From: Zonotrichia leucophrys gambelii
Lineage: Eukaryota > Chordata > Aves > Passeriformes > Passerellidae
Length of the DNA stretch: 64,000 nt
Direction: 5' to 3'
Assembly (NCBI RefSeq): GCF_028769735.1
Contig: NC_088171.1
Location: 62,486,216-62,550,215, forward strand
Part shown: positions 11,511 to 26,246 of the stretch, one piece after another
Numbering within the stretch: position 1 is the first letter of the stretch
Layout: each line of letters starts with the position of its first letter
Program-made: the position numbers and the translations under genes
Notes under the pieces: generated by a model
Database searches by the model: none
The model's input: the letters and a program-made list of their open reading frames with translations, nothing else
What the model was told of the DNA's origin: nothing

Positions 11511-13359
11511 CTACCTGCTAAATGATCCTATGAACAGGCTTAGGGAAAAAGGGCTCAATTGCATGTAATTATTTTGCCCTTAAAATGTCACCTATACCTT
11601 AGATAACAGCTTGCTAAAATTCCACTGCTTATCTAGATGAGCATGTAACAAATCCACAAATTAATGAAGCAACTTGCAATGAAATCTGGTTTCTGCTGGT
11701 TATTATTGCTAGTTAGAAAGCATAAGGAATGCTTCAGTATCATTGGGAGATAATGCAGTGGTCATTATTGTATGAGGTAAAGGCTGTAAAAGTATAGCTC
11801 TATGAAGTTTTATTCCTAATTTCTGGAAACTAGTTCTGGTCTGTAATACAGCCAGATCTGGTGTAAACTTCCAATGTCTGCAGTCTGGTATAAAATGGTG
11901 TATTTTTCATCATTTGTTTGTATGTACTTTTGGTCATGGTTAATGGTGGTGAGTTATCATGGTTAAGTGAGATATCACTTGCTGTTCTGGCAAAAGCTTC
12001 AATATTAAATGCAACCATGGTGGACTGAGCTGTGGGATAGAATCCCTGTTTCTGTCTGCAGAGTGTTTACTTTGTTCCAGTCTGCTTTACCCATGGAAAT
12101 TCATTACAAACAAAATAATTACACTGGTGTTACTTTGAAGGGGGCTATTGAGACGTAACAAACCAATTGTGTGTGACTTGGTGCAGGAGGGAGGGGAATG
12201 CTTTTCCTAAATGCATGTGCAGGGAACATGAGGAGAGATTGCTGAAACTCGTTCAGGTGGGGGACTCATATTGCTCTTCTTGCAGGTCATTCATTGGGTA
12301 AGAATTGTGCAAATGTTTTGTCTTTTTAATTGAGCAAATACTTTTATCCTTTGAGCTTTTTATACACATATAGGAAATTGTTGGTTTATGTTCTTTTTAA
12401 AAATAATTGTATTAAGACAAATAGTTCTTTCATTTAATCAGTTGTTTATCTTCTGTACTATTCTGGAATGCTCTCTCCCAAAGCCCTGAAATTCTGCACC
12501 TGCAGCAGGCTTATTCTGTAGTTATAGAACAGGTGCTGTGCCGTGAAAATATGGGCTTCAGGGGAGGTGTCAGACACAGCTCAATTTATCTGTTTCTGCA
12601 CACAGAGAAAGAGGAGGATGATAGTTCCTGGGGAAACTCTCACGTCTGGGATGGAGGCACCTATCTACCACCCTGACCTGAAGCCTTTATGGGTTTGCTG
12701 CCTACCAGCTGCTCAGACTTGGGATGGTGTGGGAAGTCTGCTGAGGCTTGTCTGTCTTTTTGGCTGTCCCCTCCTGCTGCATATCCATCCGAGCACCAGT
12801 GGTACTGACAGGGTACTGAGTGTACCAAGATTAGCCACAAGGTCTGGGACAAGGATGGAGTGTGCATGAACAGTCACAGGGCTCTGGGACAAGAATGGGG
12901 GCTTGTTCCTTAGTGGGATGTGTGAGGGCACAGGTAAGGCCGAGGTACCTTTGTCCCTTGTGCCTCAGTCCTCACCAGTGAGGTTTCACAGGCCTCTGTT
13001 TGTAATGGAAGAGTTCAAGGAGGACACTGAGCCCCATCAAGGGATGAGGAGCATGTCAGGGAATACTTGGGAGAACTTGAGCCATCTGAGTCAGTGGGAT
13101 AGAACAGGCTGCATTAAAGACTGCTGAGAGATGAATGTAGGGTCATGGAGACTGGGGAAGAGCCCCGAATCCTGGACAAGGCCAAACATTGTGTCTGTCT
13201 CCAGGAAAGCTTAAAAGTGCCATATAGTGCTCCTCAGCCTACCTTCACTCTGTGGGGAAAGCATGGAAGGAGTCCTCTAGGAGCAAATATCTGCATAGAT
13301 GTAGGAAGTGAATGAGAACCAATGTCATGGACTGTCTTGGAAGATAATAACTGTCCTTG
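11511..13359. other. Non-coding DNA with a GC-richer block
   Basis: The part up to about 12540 is unique and AT-rich. The block 12540-13130 is clearly richer in G and C and carries overlapping open frames on both strands (108 codons plus, 72 codons minus), none recognisable. Within it CTGGGACAAG recurs about 47 bases apart near 12843 and 12890, in similar flanks. I could not assign this block to a known repeat or exon. Confidence 0.5.
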
Positions 13360-13530
13360 TGAGAAATGGAATAGATTGCTTGGAGGCCCTCCATCACTGG
13401 AGGCTCAACTGAATAAAACCCTGAGTAAGCTGGTTTGATTCTAGCTGACCTTTTTGAGGCATTAGTTGGAAAACAGGCTTCTTGAGGCCCTTCTCACCTG
13501 AATGAGTCTGAGTCAAGGATTCTGTAATGG
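13360..13530 (+). mobile_element. CR1 LINE 3'-terminal fragment
   Basis: This is a short 3' end of an old CR1 copy in the plus direction. Recognisable blocks are the 'TGGAATAG-TTGC' start, CACTGGAGG, the CCCTGAGTAA-CTGGT motif, AGCTGACC and a decayed end. That end is related to the usual CCTTCCAACCTGAAT followed by the GATTCTGTAATG remnant of the ATTCTATGAT terminal repeat. It carries no coding sequence. Divergence from the consensus as I recall it is substantial, which suggests an old insertion. Confidence 0.8.
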
Positions 13531-16500
13531 ACAAGGTGTCAGAGGTGGCAGATTAATCCTGTTGTGCTATTTGTATATTATGGCAGAGTGCAGCAGCAAA
13601 GCAGAGACATTTCCTTAATTACATGAAGGTACAAGCCTGTTGGTCTGCATCCTTATTGCAGTTTAAGTAGAGGAGTAACTCAAGTGTTAGAAAAAGAGAA
13701 CTGCAGTTGATGAGAAGCTGATGAATGCATCTTACTGTGGAGTCTTTTGTTCTAATACTTTTCTCTGTGTGATTTTTTTTTTTTCCCCTAGTGCTTTAAT
13801 TTTGCCATGATCCATTATGTTAGGGATATAGCTGCAAACAGAAAGACAGCAGATAAATCTGTATGGGATTTTTAAAATGAGAGAATTGCATTAGTGAACA
13901 TATGATGTCCATTTGTGAGAGCTGGGAAGGAGGAAGACAAATCACAGATTTGTAACTTAGAAATTAATGCAGTCATGCAAAACTTCTGTTATGTGGACTC
14001 TGAGGATCTATCTGCAGTTGAATTTTTATATTGTGATTGGCATTACACAGATGGGAAAGGAGGATAATATGGTGAGAGAAGTGTCAGGGCATGAAAGCAC
14101 AGGAAAGTCTGCTAGTGGTTTTTCTGGTTTTGTGCTTTTCACAAATGCTGCTATTCATAGGTCATCTGAATGGAGGATTTACTTGACATTGCAGAAAATA
14201 TTTTCTGCATTCAGTGTAGGAACATTCTCTGTAAGTCTATTCTAGCTGGTGGCAGTTTTGGACTCAATGCAATGTTGATAATTTGATTGTTTACCTAGTA
14301 TGAATCTTGCATGAGAAACATGGAGACTACAAAGCAGCTTTCAGTTTGCACTTGTCAGTGAGGATTCTGAAAAGGCTATTCATATTGGCCTAGTAATGTG
14401 CAGGAAAAAATTTAATCCTTTTAAATTAGGATTTATGAATAATCTGGATTTCTGTGCAATGGATCTATTCACCAAGATACTTGAGGAGAGAGCTTTTTTT
14501 TCTTTATCTTTTTTCTTTTCCTCCAAGAAAGGGATATGTACTGCAGCCAGGCTCTGCATGTGGGAACTTAAATACATGATGGAGCAGGAAACAATGTGAA
14601 TTTGGAATGAGTTGCATTCCTCTGCTGGCCTCAATACTGTCAGAACAGTCTGTTTTCAGAGAACTTGCTCTTGCCCAGAAGCTTCCAACTCCAGAAACTC
14701 TTTCAGGTAGCAGTGGATTGCCTCCCACTACTAGAGAGGTGCAAACATTCTGACTGTTTCATTGATCTGTTTTCTTAACAACAGCACAAATAGAGCAAGC
14801 TTACATGGCTGAGATATGGGATGGAAAGAACGGGCTTATGCACTGTAGGATTTGATGGCTGCAGCTCTGAGGGAACTTGCCTGTCATCTCTCCAAATTCA
14901 CACACCTTTTGTGGAGTGGTGTCAGCGAGACACCTGGAATAGATCCTAGTGTTGCCTAAAGAAGAAGCTTTCTGAAAGCAAGCATGTATTTACAGGCAGA
15001 GGGAACTTTCTGGAACAGCAAATTAGTTCCACCTTGTTTCAAGGAAGGAGTATAGAGTTCATGCAAGTCCTTACTTTGATTCTGTGTCAAAGCACCAGTG
15101 TTGAGTTTCTTGGTAACTCCAATTTGTGAGGATCATTAAGGTCTGTATCCCAAAGGCACCACACTAAGATAACCTGTGTGCTCTGCCTTTCAGAGAGGTA
15201 GAGCAGAGGCTACAGAAGAAGTGACTGGTTTGTGGTAGTCCTGTGTGGGTGGTAAAAAAGGAAAACAAGCTCAAACTCCTACTTACTATCTTAGCTCTCA
15301 TATTTCTCATATTTGAGAAAAAAAATCAACAGCCTCATGCTATTTTTTTAATACTCTGGCAGAAAAGTTCTTTTGTAACCATGCAGATGCTTTTCTGATG
15401 TGCACTTAAACTCAGTGACTTTGTGTGTTTTGATGTCTAGGTAGATTCTCCCTTCAGGCCTGAGCTGCACTGAAACATTTTCCTTATTGGAAATGTGAAC
15501 ATGGTGTTAGTTGAGACAGCCACATAGCTGGTGGCATGGTCAGGGCTGCATCATCATCACTTGAAGCGCGTTGTGTGATAATGGTCTAAAGCCATAAGAG
15601 TGGCCTGATTAGCAAAAACCAATGGAGTTTGTCTTTAACTTGTTCTTAAGTTATTGGTATCAAAAGCTTTTTTTGCTGCATGCCATTTCATTATTTCATA
15701 GGTATTAACTCAGCAGTGGGGGTGTAATTGTTGAATTCTGCATCTGAATAAATAACACTTGGCTTTCTGCTTATGGTGTTTGGAAGAATGTTCTTTTTAA
15801 CCCTGGGAATCTTTTGTTTCTCACTCCCCAGGTCTGTATCCACTGGTTTTGGGAAAGGGAGGGGGAAGGAGGGGAAAAAAAGGCAAGGTAATTATCTCCA
15901 CTAATAGTCTGCCTGCTTGTACTTGATTGAAATGCAGGCTGGCTCTCCTGTATCACTGATTTTATTCCCAAAGAGAAGTTCCAGTTGTCTACAAAGCCAA
16001 CACCTTTGGACAGGCACCATCTGGCCAGCTGCTTATTAACTCCCATGGTCCTGCTGATCCTACTGGTAAAGAGACCAGTCTCAGAGAAAGCAAACTAGAA
16101 GGATGCTGCCAGGGGCCCCAAGATCTCTCTTCCCTAAAGAAAAATGAATTCCATGCAGCCTCCCTAGTGAGTACCATGTAAAAATAATTAAAAGGGTACT
16201 GAGGAAAAACAGCTAATTAAAAAGACTAAACACTGAGTCCTCTTATCCTTGAGGCTGGCCAGGCTTTTCCTGTGGGGAGGCCAGAAGTCAATTGTGTCTT
16301 TATGCTGTCATTTCAGTTACCCTGTTCTGAACCTGTGTGAATGCTCCTTTAAATCCAGGTACAAATCAGGGCACCATGGTTTGCTATGCACCCTGGTACC
16401 CACGGGGTTTGTTGGCTGGCCATGCTGACCTGGCGCTCCCTGGTGACTTTACTGTCCTTCTGTGGCACCAGAGGTGGATTCCTTTGAGCAGGATTTTTAG

Positions 16501-19500
16501 CAGTTCAATCTTTTTCCTGCACTGATCCTATGAGGGCAGACTTATAGGATATCAGGGTGTGCAGGTTTGAAACCTGCTGTCCCACTGCTGCCATGTGTTT
16601 GAATGGAACCATAAAAGCAAGCATACCAGAATCTTTAAGAAAGATAATATGCTACAAGGAAATCTAAAATTGCTGCTGGGTGGAAGGAGAATGTTCATTA
16701 GCAAGGTATTTAATCAGGGCACTATACACAGGGAGCTTTAACCTCTGCTGAAAGTATTTTTATATGAAAAAAGGAAGACTTGGGTCTGTTGCTGTATGCT
16801 ACACCTGTCACTATAGGGCTCCTTTTACACTCTTAAATTGAAGAAGGGTCATTGGCTTTAGGAGGGCATTAGAGGGTACTTGTAAATTCATAAATGATCA
16901 GATAGTTTTCGGAGATGCTTTCTGTCCCCAAAATCTTCTTAAAATTTAGTAAAACAGGGAAAAATCTATGCTGTTTTTACAGAAATATCTTTCGAATAAT
17001 TATAAAAGGTAGTATAAGAAACTGTTATATGATAACTGCCTTACTCTGACTAAAAAAAAAGAAGATATTTTTTCCATTATCCGTCGCTAGGTAGTTTCAT
17101 TGCTAGGCACTATGGTCCAAAAATATTTCTTTGTTTGAAGTTCTCTGACATAAATTCAAAATGAATCCTCAGATCTTTTCAAAACTGTAAGTCTGATAGA
17201 AAAGCATATGTTCTTTGATTTCTACTCCACAGTTCAATTATTTTGAAGATTGGGGAAAAGAGTAAAATTAACAAGAAATGTCTGTCAGCTTGTGAGAGTC
17301 AGGCTATATCACAGTGTATGGCCACACTTAAATCTTCCTATTGTTCTGTCATAATGTTGGAACCGTGCAAGACTTGTTTTCACCTGCTTGCACTTGGAAA
17401 CTTGTTCTGAGCAAAACCAAAAGAAAAATGCAACAGACTCGGGTACCTGCTTTTTTCCCCCTTCTTTCATTCCCTTTTCTTTTTCCAGAGGGATTTCTAT
17501 TTTTTGCCAAGCAAAACACACAGCAGAATTTCTGGCACTGTTTCTCCTGCTGGGGAATGAATGGTACAACTCATAATCACTAACATTGTGCACAGATGCT
17601 CAGAGAGATGATAGAAATGGAAAACTGACCATAAAGCAGCTGCATTTTGCTGTGATTCCCCTAATGCAGGGTAATCAGAAGTTTTCTATTCTCAGTAATT
17701 AAACTAGGGAATATTACACAAAGAGAGCAATGGCTGAAATAAGTATCATCAGTAAGTTATCTACAAAAAGGTGTGGGCATGTAAAATATTTTAGTCTGCA
17801 GGTTTGATTATTCTGTCTCATTATGTGTGGAACCACTTTTATCATCTGCAAAAAAAAATAAGTTACCAAATAAAGGTTCACAGAATTGGCTTTGTCTTTA
17901 GCCTATGTCTTTTGCAGTTTACCATGTTTTACAATTGTGCTTGAGTACAAGTACTGATCAGAAATGTGAAATCGAGGTAAAATTTTGTTTTAAGTCACTA
18001 GGAGTTTAGTCTGTGTGGGATTATATGGCACCAAACAGCACACTGGGATAATCTCAGTTCATGTTTGGTGTTAGGCAGTTCCAATGTATAGTGCCTACCA
18101 GGAACTTTCTTAGCAAATCTGCGCAGATGAGCAAACCACAATTAGTCACCACAGCCAGAAGATCTAGTACTGAGCTAATCTTCCCATGCAAGTAAACAGA
18201 AAGTATGCTTACTCTGCTTTGTTTATTCTTTCAAGGGCCTGTGCCAATACATTATCACACCATGCCCAGAGTATTGCTGGAGCATCATTGTGTGTCACAG
18301 GGACCAAGGAGAATTGTGATGGGAAGTGTGGATAAAAAGCTTATATTTAAAGGATAATTTCATGAGGGAAAGATAAGAGTATCAACTTGGGCACGAACAT
18401 TATATGAACCATTTAAAAATATTTGTGGTGATAATTAATGTCTGGAAATCTTACTGTAAAAGAAGTTGAGGCTTACTAAAAGAGTGTACGTGTATGCCTG
18501 TATGCAAGCTTTATGAATGTATAGACACAAATAAATCCTCTTGTCTCTGTGAATGAGGGTAGCAGTGTTCATCTGTGTAGCATTTTTTTGGAGGAGTCTG
18601 TAAAATGAGCACTAGTAAAAACAGGTAACTGCATCTTTGTTTACTTTTAAATGGCTGTGCTTTTGTTTTGCCACAATACCTTTCAGATGCATTCTTTTTT
18701 CACCTTCAAATCTGGAATAACAGCATCTCAGAAGGATAGTGTTACAAGCAAGAGTAAGTGCAGGATTTTTTCTTCTCCTTTCCCTTGAAAACACATTTCA
18801 AGGCAGCCTTGACAGAGTAGTTGCTATCTATAATAGTGTGTGTCAGAAAACCTCCTGCATGCTACCACAGAAACTTTAAAGTGAGCGACTAACTAGAGCT
18901 AGGCATTCTAAGGCTTATTAGATGTAATTCTATAGAGTGTCTCTTGTTGATTTGAAAGACTGAGGGTGCTGACTCTCCTACTCTTTAAAATCTTGCCTGA
19001 TGGCTTCCAATATTAAATGCTTATCTTGAAAAATCTGATTATTCAAACATACAGGTGATATTTCAGGGTCTTTGCTCTGCATCCATTCCTCCATTCAGAG
19101 TAGACATCGGAATATCCAATGATGGATAACCTTGAAAATTTGACTAGGTCAGAGTCTCAAGCAGGTAAAGCTTGAAACATCTTTGTTAATTCATTTAAAG
19201 GCTGTATTGCTAATAGTCTTTGAGACCTTGGTGGCTGGCTGTGTCCATTCTCAAACCCACGTTTCCTCAGATGAACCCACCCAATCTCCTGCTTTTCTCC
19301 TGCCTGACTGGTGAATCATGGACATCAGGTGGCCAGCTCTTGCAGGCTGGTCCCCAGCGTTCCAAGCAGCCCCGTGGCTCTGTGCTAGTTCTGTTCAATG
19401 GTTAAACTGCAAGATAAGATCCAAGCTCTTGAGACCTAAAATACAACTTTTGTCTGGTTTCTTAGATAAACATTCTGTTAACTCCAATCAGGCCAAAGAC

Positions 19501-20000
19501 AAATGCTCTTAAGTCTGGCCAGTTTTTGTAATGTCAGTTTTAGTGTTGGGGCCAGGTTTCCAGTGGCTGATCCAATAGATAAATGAAACACACATGAGAT
19601 GTCTTAGGCTAACAGGTGTTGCAGCTGCTTTTATAACGTGAAGCTGTAGAAAACAAAATGCTTCAATCTTATATGAACCAGTTGTTCTGGCATAAAACTG
19701 TCTCCAGTCTTTGGATAGCCTGCTTTGGGAGACATCACAAAGCATTACAGAGTGTCTTTTGAGTGACAATTATTTAGAGAAGTTACTGCCCTCATAATGT
19801 AATTTTCCAGTGTCAGTATGTAATTAGGCAGAATGAATAAAGAAGAGTTTCCATTGTGAAATACAGAGAAGCTGCTGTGCCCCTCCCAGTCCAATGCTGC
19901 TGAATAAATCAAATTTAACTTCCAGTTGGGCAACTTCTGGTTTTCTGAGCTTTGAAGCCTGTACTGAGCTTGCTGTTCAAATGGTGCATCTGACTTCTTC
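13531..20000. other. Unique non-coding DNA
   Basis: I see no gene or classifiable repeat. There are poly(T) runs (for example near 13768) and a T/C-rich patch at 14490-14525. A purine/pyrimidine-skewed patch lies near 15850-15880. The moderately GC-richer interval 16245-16510 has no readable gene. Open frames remain under 95 codons and conflict across strands. Confidence 0.6.
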
Positions 20001-23000
20001 CTTTGATCTTCAAGGATCCCTTGGAAACAAGATCTAAATGTTTAAAAATTTGTGGTTTTGTTCCTTGTTCCATATTTTTGTTTAATTTGAGAAACTGTAC
20101 TTGTGGAACATGTCACCTGCATACTGCTGAAAGACAATTTTTAGCAATACCAATATCACAACCCTCTGAAAGTCCCATTTCCCCCCTCAGATGCATCTGA
20201 AACCCTATCTCATCCTCTTTGGGGGATGTCAGAATCCTTGTTGCATCAATTCCTCCTAGATGGTGGAGATTGCTACATTTGAGAGGCTGGACTCTCAATA
20301 AACAGTCAGATGCTGTTGTAAAGCACTAATTCCACACTGTGAAATCTGCATCCTTCTGTAGGTGAAAATGAAAGCTTCAGTTTGTCAGGTGCCTTCCAGG
20401 TACCTTTGAGCTATGCCAATACTGAATTGACACCTGTGGTTTAGAGGTTTTGCTTTCCTTCTGAGAGGACAAGTTTACTAATGATTATGATTTTATTTAA
20501 ATGTCCTTAAGAGCACTTCTTCTACTTGCTGCCTGTGTTTGGGACAGTTTGTGTAAGCAATTCCTAAGCAGATACAGGCATTTTCTAATTGCAGATCATA
20601 GCAGCAGTTTCAGTAATAAGGCTTCAGGATGGGAAGGAGATATTTGGGGATAATGTATCTTTTGCTAGATGGATCAGAATGTCAAATTCCTTGCTTGATT
20701 GCTCTTTGTGATAAGAAATAAATCTCCTGATCTTTACCTGGAATGAGCTCATTGGAGGAAAACTATCAGTTCAGGCCATGGGTTACTGAATGTCTGTGGA
20801 AAAGGAACCTGCCAGAGGAGTACACCTTAAACAGGAGGTCTCTTTTAGCTGGAGAATGATGGGGAGAGCTGTGCTGGCAGCTGCAGGTTCTTAATGGCTC
20901 TGAAGACTGGTGAGAGGCTTGTTTATTACCCAACAGCAATCCATGGTGTTCAAGCTCTTCTGCAGCTGGAAAGCCAAATAACTGAGCAACCAGAGAAGTC
21001 TGCTGCTTTACAAGGCTCTGTGAATGAGGTTTTGTAACCTCTGTGTCAGAAATTGCTGTGATGATTGTGGTCTAGACAAAAACAGTCCTAAGCTATCTTA
21101 CGAAGAAGCAACAATCCACCTACAGCTAGAATTCCATGTGGTCTGGGAGCTCTTAGGATGGCTCTGTAGTGCCTGTGCGTGGTGTTCTGTTGTGATGGGG
21201 GTGATGTCAGCCCCTCAGCTGCCCAGTTTTCATCTTGCTCAGATGTAAACACCTGGTGCTGTGACACAGAGACACTGGGACATGTGGTGATTCCATGATG
21301 CTCTTTGAGAGTTTGGGAATGCTCATCAGGATGACCCTTTCTGGCCAGAGAAGAGTGATCATGCTCTCCAGGTACCTGTGCAGGTTGTTCCCCCCACCCC
21401 AGCTGAAATAGTTTTCTGGTGAGATGAATCACTGTCTGGAGATGTTTCTCTCTCTGTTGAGGCAGCCTAGATGTCTAGTTAAGATTAGATGCTGACTTTT
21501 GGACAGCTAAAGATACTGAGATGAATGAAATTCTCTGCACCATTTCCTCTTTGTGCTTGGAGAATATACCCCCATGCCACAGGGGATATTGTTCCTGCAG
21601 GATTGTGATAAATAAGAAATAAGACACTGATCTTTCTCTTTTGGATAAAACTCAGAATGGAGATGGAAAAAAAAAATCCTGTATATATAACCCTTTATTT
21701 CAGAGCAGACTTCCATTTTTAGTTTCCCAATCTTTGCCTTTGTGTTGGTAAGGGCTCATATGCTTGCAGCTGCATAGTTACAGAGATACTGCAAATAGAT
21801 TGCATAGTAGCAAGCCTCATTGAATTATCTTTTGAGGTGAAGTTTCTGTATGTTGCCTAATACTTAAAGATTTTTTTCCCCTAATTGTTCAAGAAAAAGT
21901 GAGGTATTAATATTTAGAAGAAGCCCCTGTACACTTATAACTAGTAGGAATATACCTCATAAGCCCTGTTTGCTGGGATGCTCTTGGAAAGAACAAGCAC
22001 TTGCTATAGCTTCAAACAACTTTGAGATCTGCTTGATCTTTTGTAAATAGTAACATTTAGCTTATTATTAAGTTTTAATTTTTTATTTTTTATGTTATTA
22101 TTAAAAAAATTAAAGACTGCATTTATTTTTTCTCAGGTGTAAGGAGGATTGGAGGGAGCACAAGTAGAGCAGAATTTAACTCATCTCAGTGGTTTGAAAA
22201 CAATCTACTTAGGATATTGGAGCTTAGAAATAAAATGCTTAATAATCAAACATCAACAAATATGAGAAGCCCTGTGAATGCAGGCAACAAAGTTGTTCTT
22301 GCCAAAAGCAGCTTTTAAGCTCCTTTTTCTGTGTGAATATAATGGTGTGCGACCACTGCAGGACCTAAGTAGGTTTTGATGTGTTTCTTTTGTGTATCTT
22401 CAGTCTATTATCCTGGTCCAAAGCAATGTGTTGTATTCAATGTTTTGCAGTAATTCATGACTGTGGTGTCAGGGAGGCATATTAAATCTTAGACGCTTAG
22501 ACCTAATTGTGTAAGACATGGACTTACACATTAAATCATGCATATACACCCTTATATATAAAATATTTACATCCCATCAGCCTCAGGTGACAGTGTAATA
22601 TTTTGTTTCATATTTCACTCTTCTTTCTATGACCACTTGTGAATTAGTCTACATACTGCAAATTGTACTTACAGCAACAACTGCTTTAGCAAAACTGTTG
22701 GTGTTCCTCTAGGCTTGATACTTCACTCAAAAAAAGCCCCACAGACAAAAATAATGACACCCACACTAGAAACAGGGTGGTACTTGGTGGTATTACCATT
22801 TGAGAAAGCAGGATCTGGAAAAGAAAATAAAGAGAAATGATCCAATGGACATTTGGCTGTGATACTGTTCACAAAAGTCCTGGTTGGCCATGGAGGGAAG
22901 AGGGGTGATACAACTCTGTGGCTGTGGAAGGCAGAAGTTGCACTTTTTGTTATAAATATTAAAATCCTCAAAGTTCTGTATTTTACTTCACAGAATCAAG

Positions 23001-26000
23001 AAAGGAAGTACCGTGTCTGCCCTGATCTTAATGACTGTTCAGAAATTCAAAGATTGAACTTGGTGTTTCTTGGAGAACCTGGGAGGTGTTTGGAAGTGTG
23101 AAAGGGAAAATTGTTGTCTGGAGGGCTGAGTTCAAGTGGGAAGCTGCATTGTGAGGAAGAAACTCTTTTTCAGATTTCCTCATGAGGCAGCCCATGTGTT
23201 TCTTAGGATGTGCAATAGACCAGGAGATATCTTCTTGCAGTCAGGTTCTTTAGGGGTTTTTTTGGAGGTGTCTTGAGCATCAAACAAATTGTATGGTTTA
23301 AAAATAAATGAGCTGAATAACTTAAGCACAGCTTTCAAATGACCTTGGCATCATGAATTTTCAAACTGGAACTGCAATCCTGAATATGTTTTGTGAAGAA
23401 GTACTGGGTATTCCGGCTGAACTCTTAGGATTTATGTGCAGGTGGCAAAGCTAATTATTGTAAGGATTTTGTTGGTTGGGTTTTATTTATTTATTTTCAA
23501 TTCTTCTTTTCCTATAGGCCTTTGTGGTTTGAATAAAACTTTATTCTCTACCCACAACTTAACCAGATGCTTTTGAGGAGTCTATTGATGTTTGAAGTTT
23601 GCCAGAGGGGATGATTTATAGCAGAATTTAACATTTAAGACCTTCGAAATGAAGCATAAAGAGCCAACACTTGTGATGATGTGAGCTAAACACTGGCTGT
23701 GAATTCTTTGGAATTTAGGAATCTGAACCTTCTTCTACAGCAACAGTGCCTGTGGGATGCCTGTTGAAGGGCGTGTGTGTAAGAGAGAGTGATAAAAGCT
23801 AACTTTCCCTAATTTTTTGCTGTATGTTACCACAGGATAGTGCACAGAGCTGAGCCAATTTCTGAGCTAACTTCAGTGGAGATAGTTTGTATTACATCAA
23901 TACCCTGCTGTACTTGGGCTAGCTGGACCCAAGAACAGGCTGCTGGTTATGTAATCACTGCCAGTGCCTTGGTGGCACTTCCAGCCCCCTGTTGAGGGAG
24001 GGACAGTGGCTGCCAAGGGCTGTCAGACTGTGAGGCTGCATCAGAGCAAAGCAGGAGTTCTGAAGCCCCACTAGATAAAGGTCCTGATCCGTGGGAGCAG
24101 CTTTTCAGCCTTTGTCCTGCTTTCAAACTCGACGTGCCAAAAGCAGCTGGATCAAAGGCCTGTTTGATCAGCCAGCCTTGTGCTTGGGAGGTGGGATCAA
24201 GAGCACTGCACCTTGGTGCTTATTGCTCAGTGCTGAGCCTGGCAGCTGGATGCCCACTGCCTGACCCTTTTTCTCTGGGCCTGATTGTGAGAATCTGTCT
24301 TGGTGGCAACCTGAGCAAGAGAATGGCAAGTGCCCTGGCACCATATGCCTGTAAAAACATTGGCCTTGAGGCCAGCAGGAGGCAGTGAAAACCTGCAGAA
24401 CATTCTTCTTTAGTCTTGTTTTTTTTTATTCCCCCTTTTTTTTCCCTCTTCAGTGGCAAGATGTCAGTAAATCCTGTCATTTTAATCAGCTTTTCATTAT
24501 AATATATTTAAGATCTTAGTAAAACTCAGTACAGAAAGAAGTGTTAAGTTCCATATAAAACTGATTGGCTTCTAAAGACAGTTAAGTACCATTTTTGACT
24601 GAAGATCTGTGTTTTTTTTTTTAAAAAGCAGCACTCACTCCTACTTTTACCACCAAACTGGGTGCAGAAATATGAAAGCCTTACCTATATTTATGCAGAC
24701 CCCATACATCATGTATTGAGAGTCTTTTGACTTAATGAAAACTCATCCTGTGCTAAAGTTGGGATAAAATGGAGTTGTGGCTTCAGTTAGGATTTTGTAT
24801 GCACTGGGAAATGAAAGAGCAATGCCATAATTGTAGATACTCTCTTTTTTCATTCCTCCCCCCTCACCTTATGGAGGAAGGAAAACTATTGTCTGCCAAT
24901 TAATGCAGAATGCAAGTAACTGTTCTTAAGGTATTCATAGGAGGGATTAAACTAATGGATAAGAGGTGCAAATTCTTTCTTAAGAAATGTAAATAATTTG
25001 TTAGGGGGTTGATAAATTTCTAATATACCAGTGTATTTGAGAAAGGGTAGGACTGTTCTCACATAAGTTGCATAGGTTTAAAAGCCAGAAGAGAGCATTA
25101 GAATGCTATCACTGCATTGTAACAAACTGGAGTATTTTACTCACGTGTGTTCTCAGCATCTTTTGAAGAAGCCAAGCATGTGGTTTAGGACACCTTGTCC
25201 TGATTTAGTGTTCTATTAACAGAGAGTTGTCTACATCCCTCCCAAACTGAGGTGTTACACTGATTAATTTGACAGATTGAATTATGCCAGATAAAACAGA
25301 TCAAGGAACTACAGTACCAATGTGTCTGCTGAAAAGGGAATTCCCACTGTCCTCTATTTGCTTTTTTTTGCCTCTCCCTTGTGCCAGCTCTGGTTTTTGT
25401 GCTTCCTGGGTGAAACTGGGGTAGTCTGTTGCCACATGAGTTTCCTAACCTACGTAAACAAAACAATTATTTGGCTTTCAGCTTACTTGGTTATTTGGTT
25501 AATACTGATGCAATGGAGATAGTGGGAACGAATGGCCAAAATATGGAGGAGAAATATGGGATTGGCCTCTTTAATCAGCAACACTGAGCAATGACAGATT
25601 AAATGGATTATGGAATAATGGTATGCAGCATAACAAGCAAGCAGCTAACAGCTGACACTAGACAAATTCAGATGTGCAAAAGTACTTGTGTGGCCAATGA
25701 AGATAAAGAATCCTTTGCGATCTGACACTTACAGTTGGAAAATTTTATTTCAGAGGTAGAGAATTTTTCGACCCTTACAGACTATATTACATGTCTTTCT
25801 TCTGACTGTCTGCACTGAATTTAGATTTTGGAAGGACAACCAATATTCCCATAGAGGAGGGTGGGTGTTTGGATACTATAGGTGGAGGTGGGAAGAAAAT
25901 AAAGACAACAGTCTGGAATCCTGACCCACGAGGTGAAATTCTTATTCTCTGCTGCCTGTTGTGTCAGCAGCTCACATTCTCATGCCTCTCAACTCAGAAG

Positions 26001-26200
26001 TGAACTCTCTTGCCTCCTGACTTTGAACCTTATCCACATGACAAAGCAAAAGTGTCTTGTGGGGCTCTTGGCAGGCTGGTTCTGTGCAGGCTGGTCTGAA
26101 ACTACAGTGATTTGTAATATGCTTCAGCAGAGAGATGTTGTCCAGCAATGTTTTCCTTTACTATAACTGGAAATAATGTTGCACGAGTGCTGACAATCTG
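20001..26200. other. Unique non-coding DNA with an AT-rich patch
   Basis: No gene is supported. The patch 22060-22130 is almost pure A and T, with repeated TTATTA and TTTTTATT words. A frame at 22992-23101 follows a pyrimidine-rich CACAG and reads NQERKYRVCPDLNDC, but it has no family I know. The interval 23880-24390 is GC-richer and contains an 84-codon frame on each strand, again unrecognised. Confidence 0.6.
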
Positions 26201-26210
26201 AAGGGGGCAG

Positions 26211-26246
26211 AAAAAAAAAATCTCCTTTAAATTTTTTTTTTTTTTT
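26211..26246. repeat. A10 / T15 inverted homopolymer pair
   Basis: Ten A residues at 26211-26220 are followed, after an 11-base spacer, by fifteen T residues at 26232-26246. The pair could fold into an A-T hairpin. It may mark two poly(A) tails in opposite orientations or be a chance low-complexity pair. Confidence 0.7.

Noticed and set aside
22992..23101. Possible exon NQERKYRVCPDLNDC... behind a CACAG
   Set aside because: The upstream pyrimidine tract is weak, there is no donor at a sensible place, and no family is recognised.
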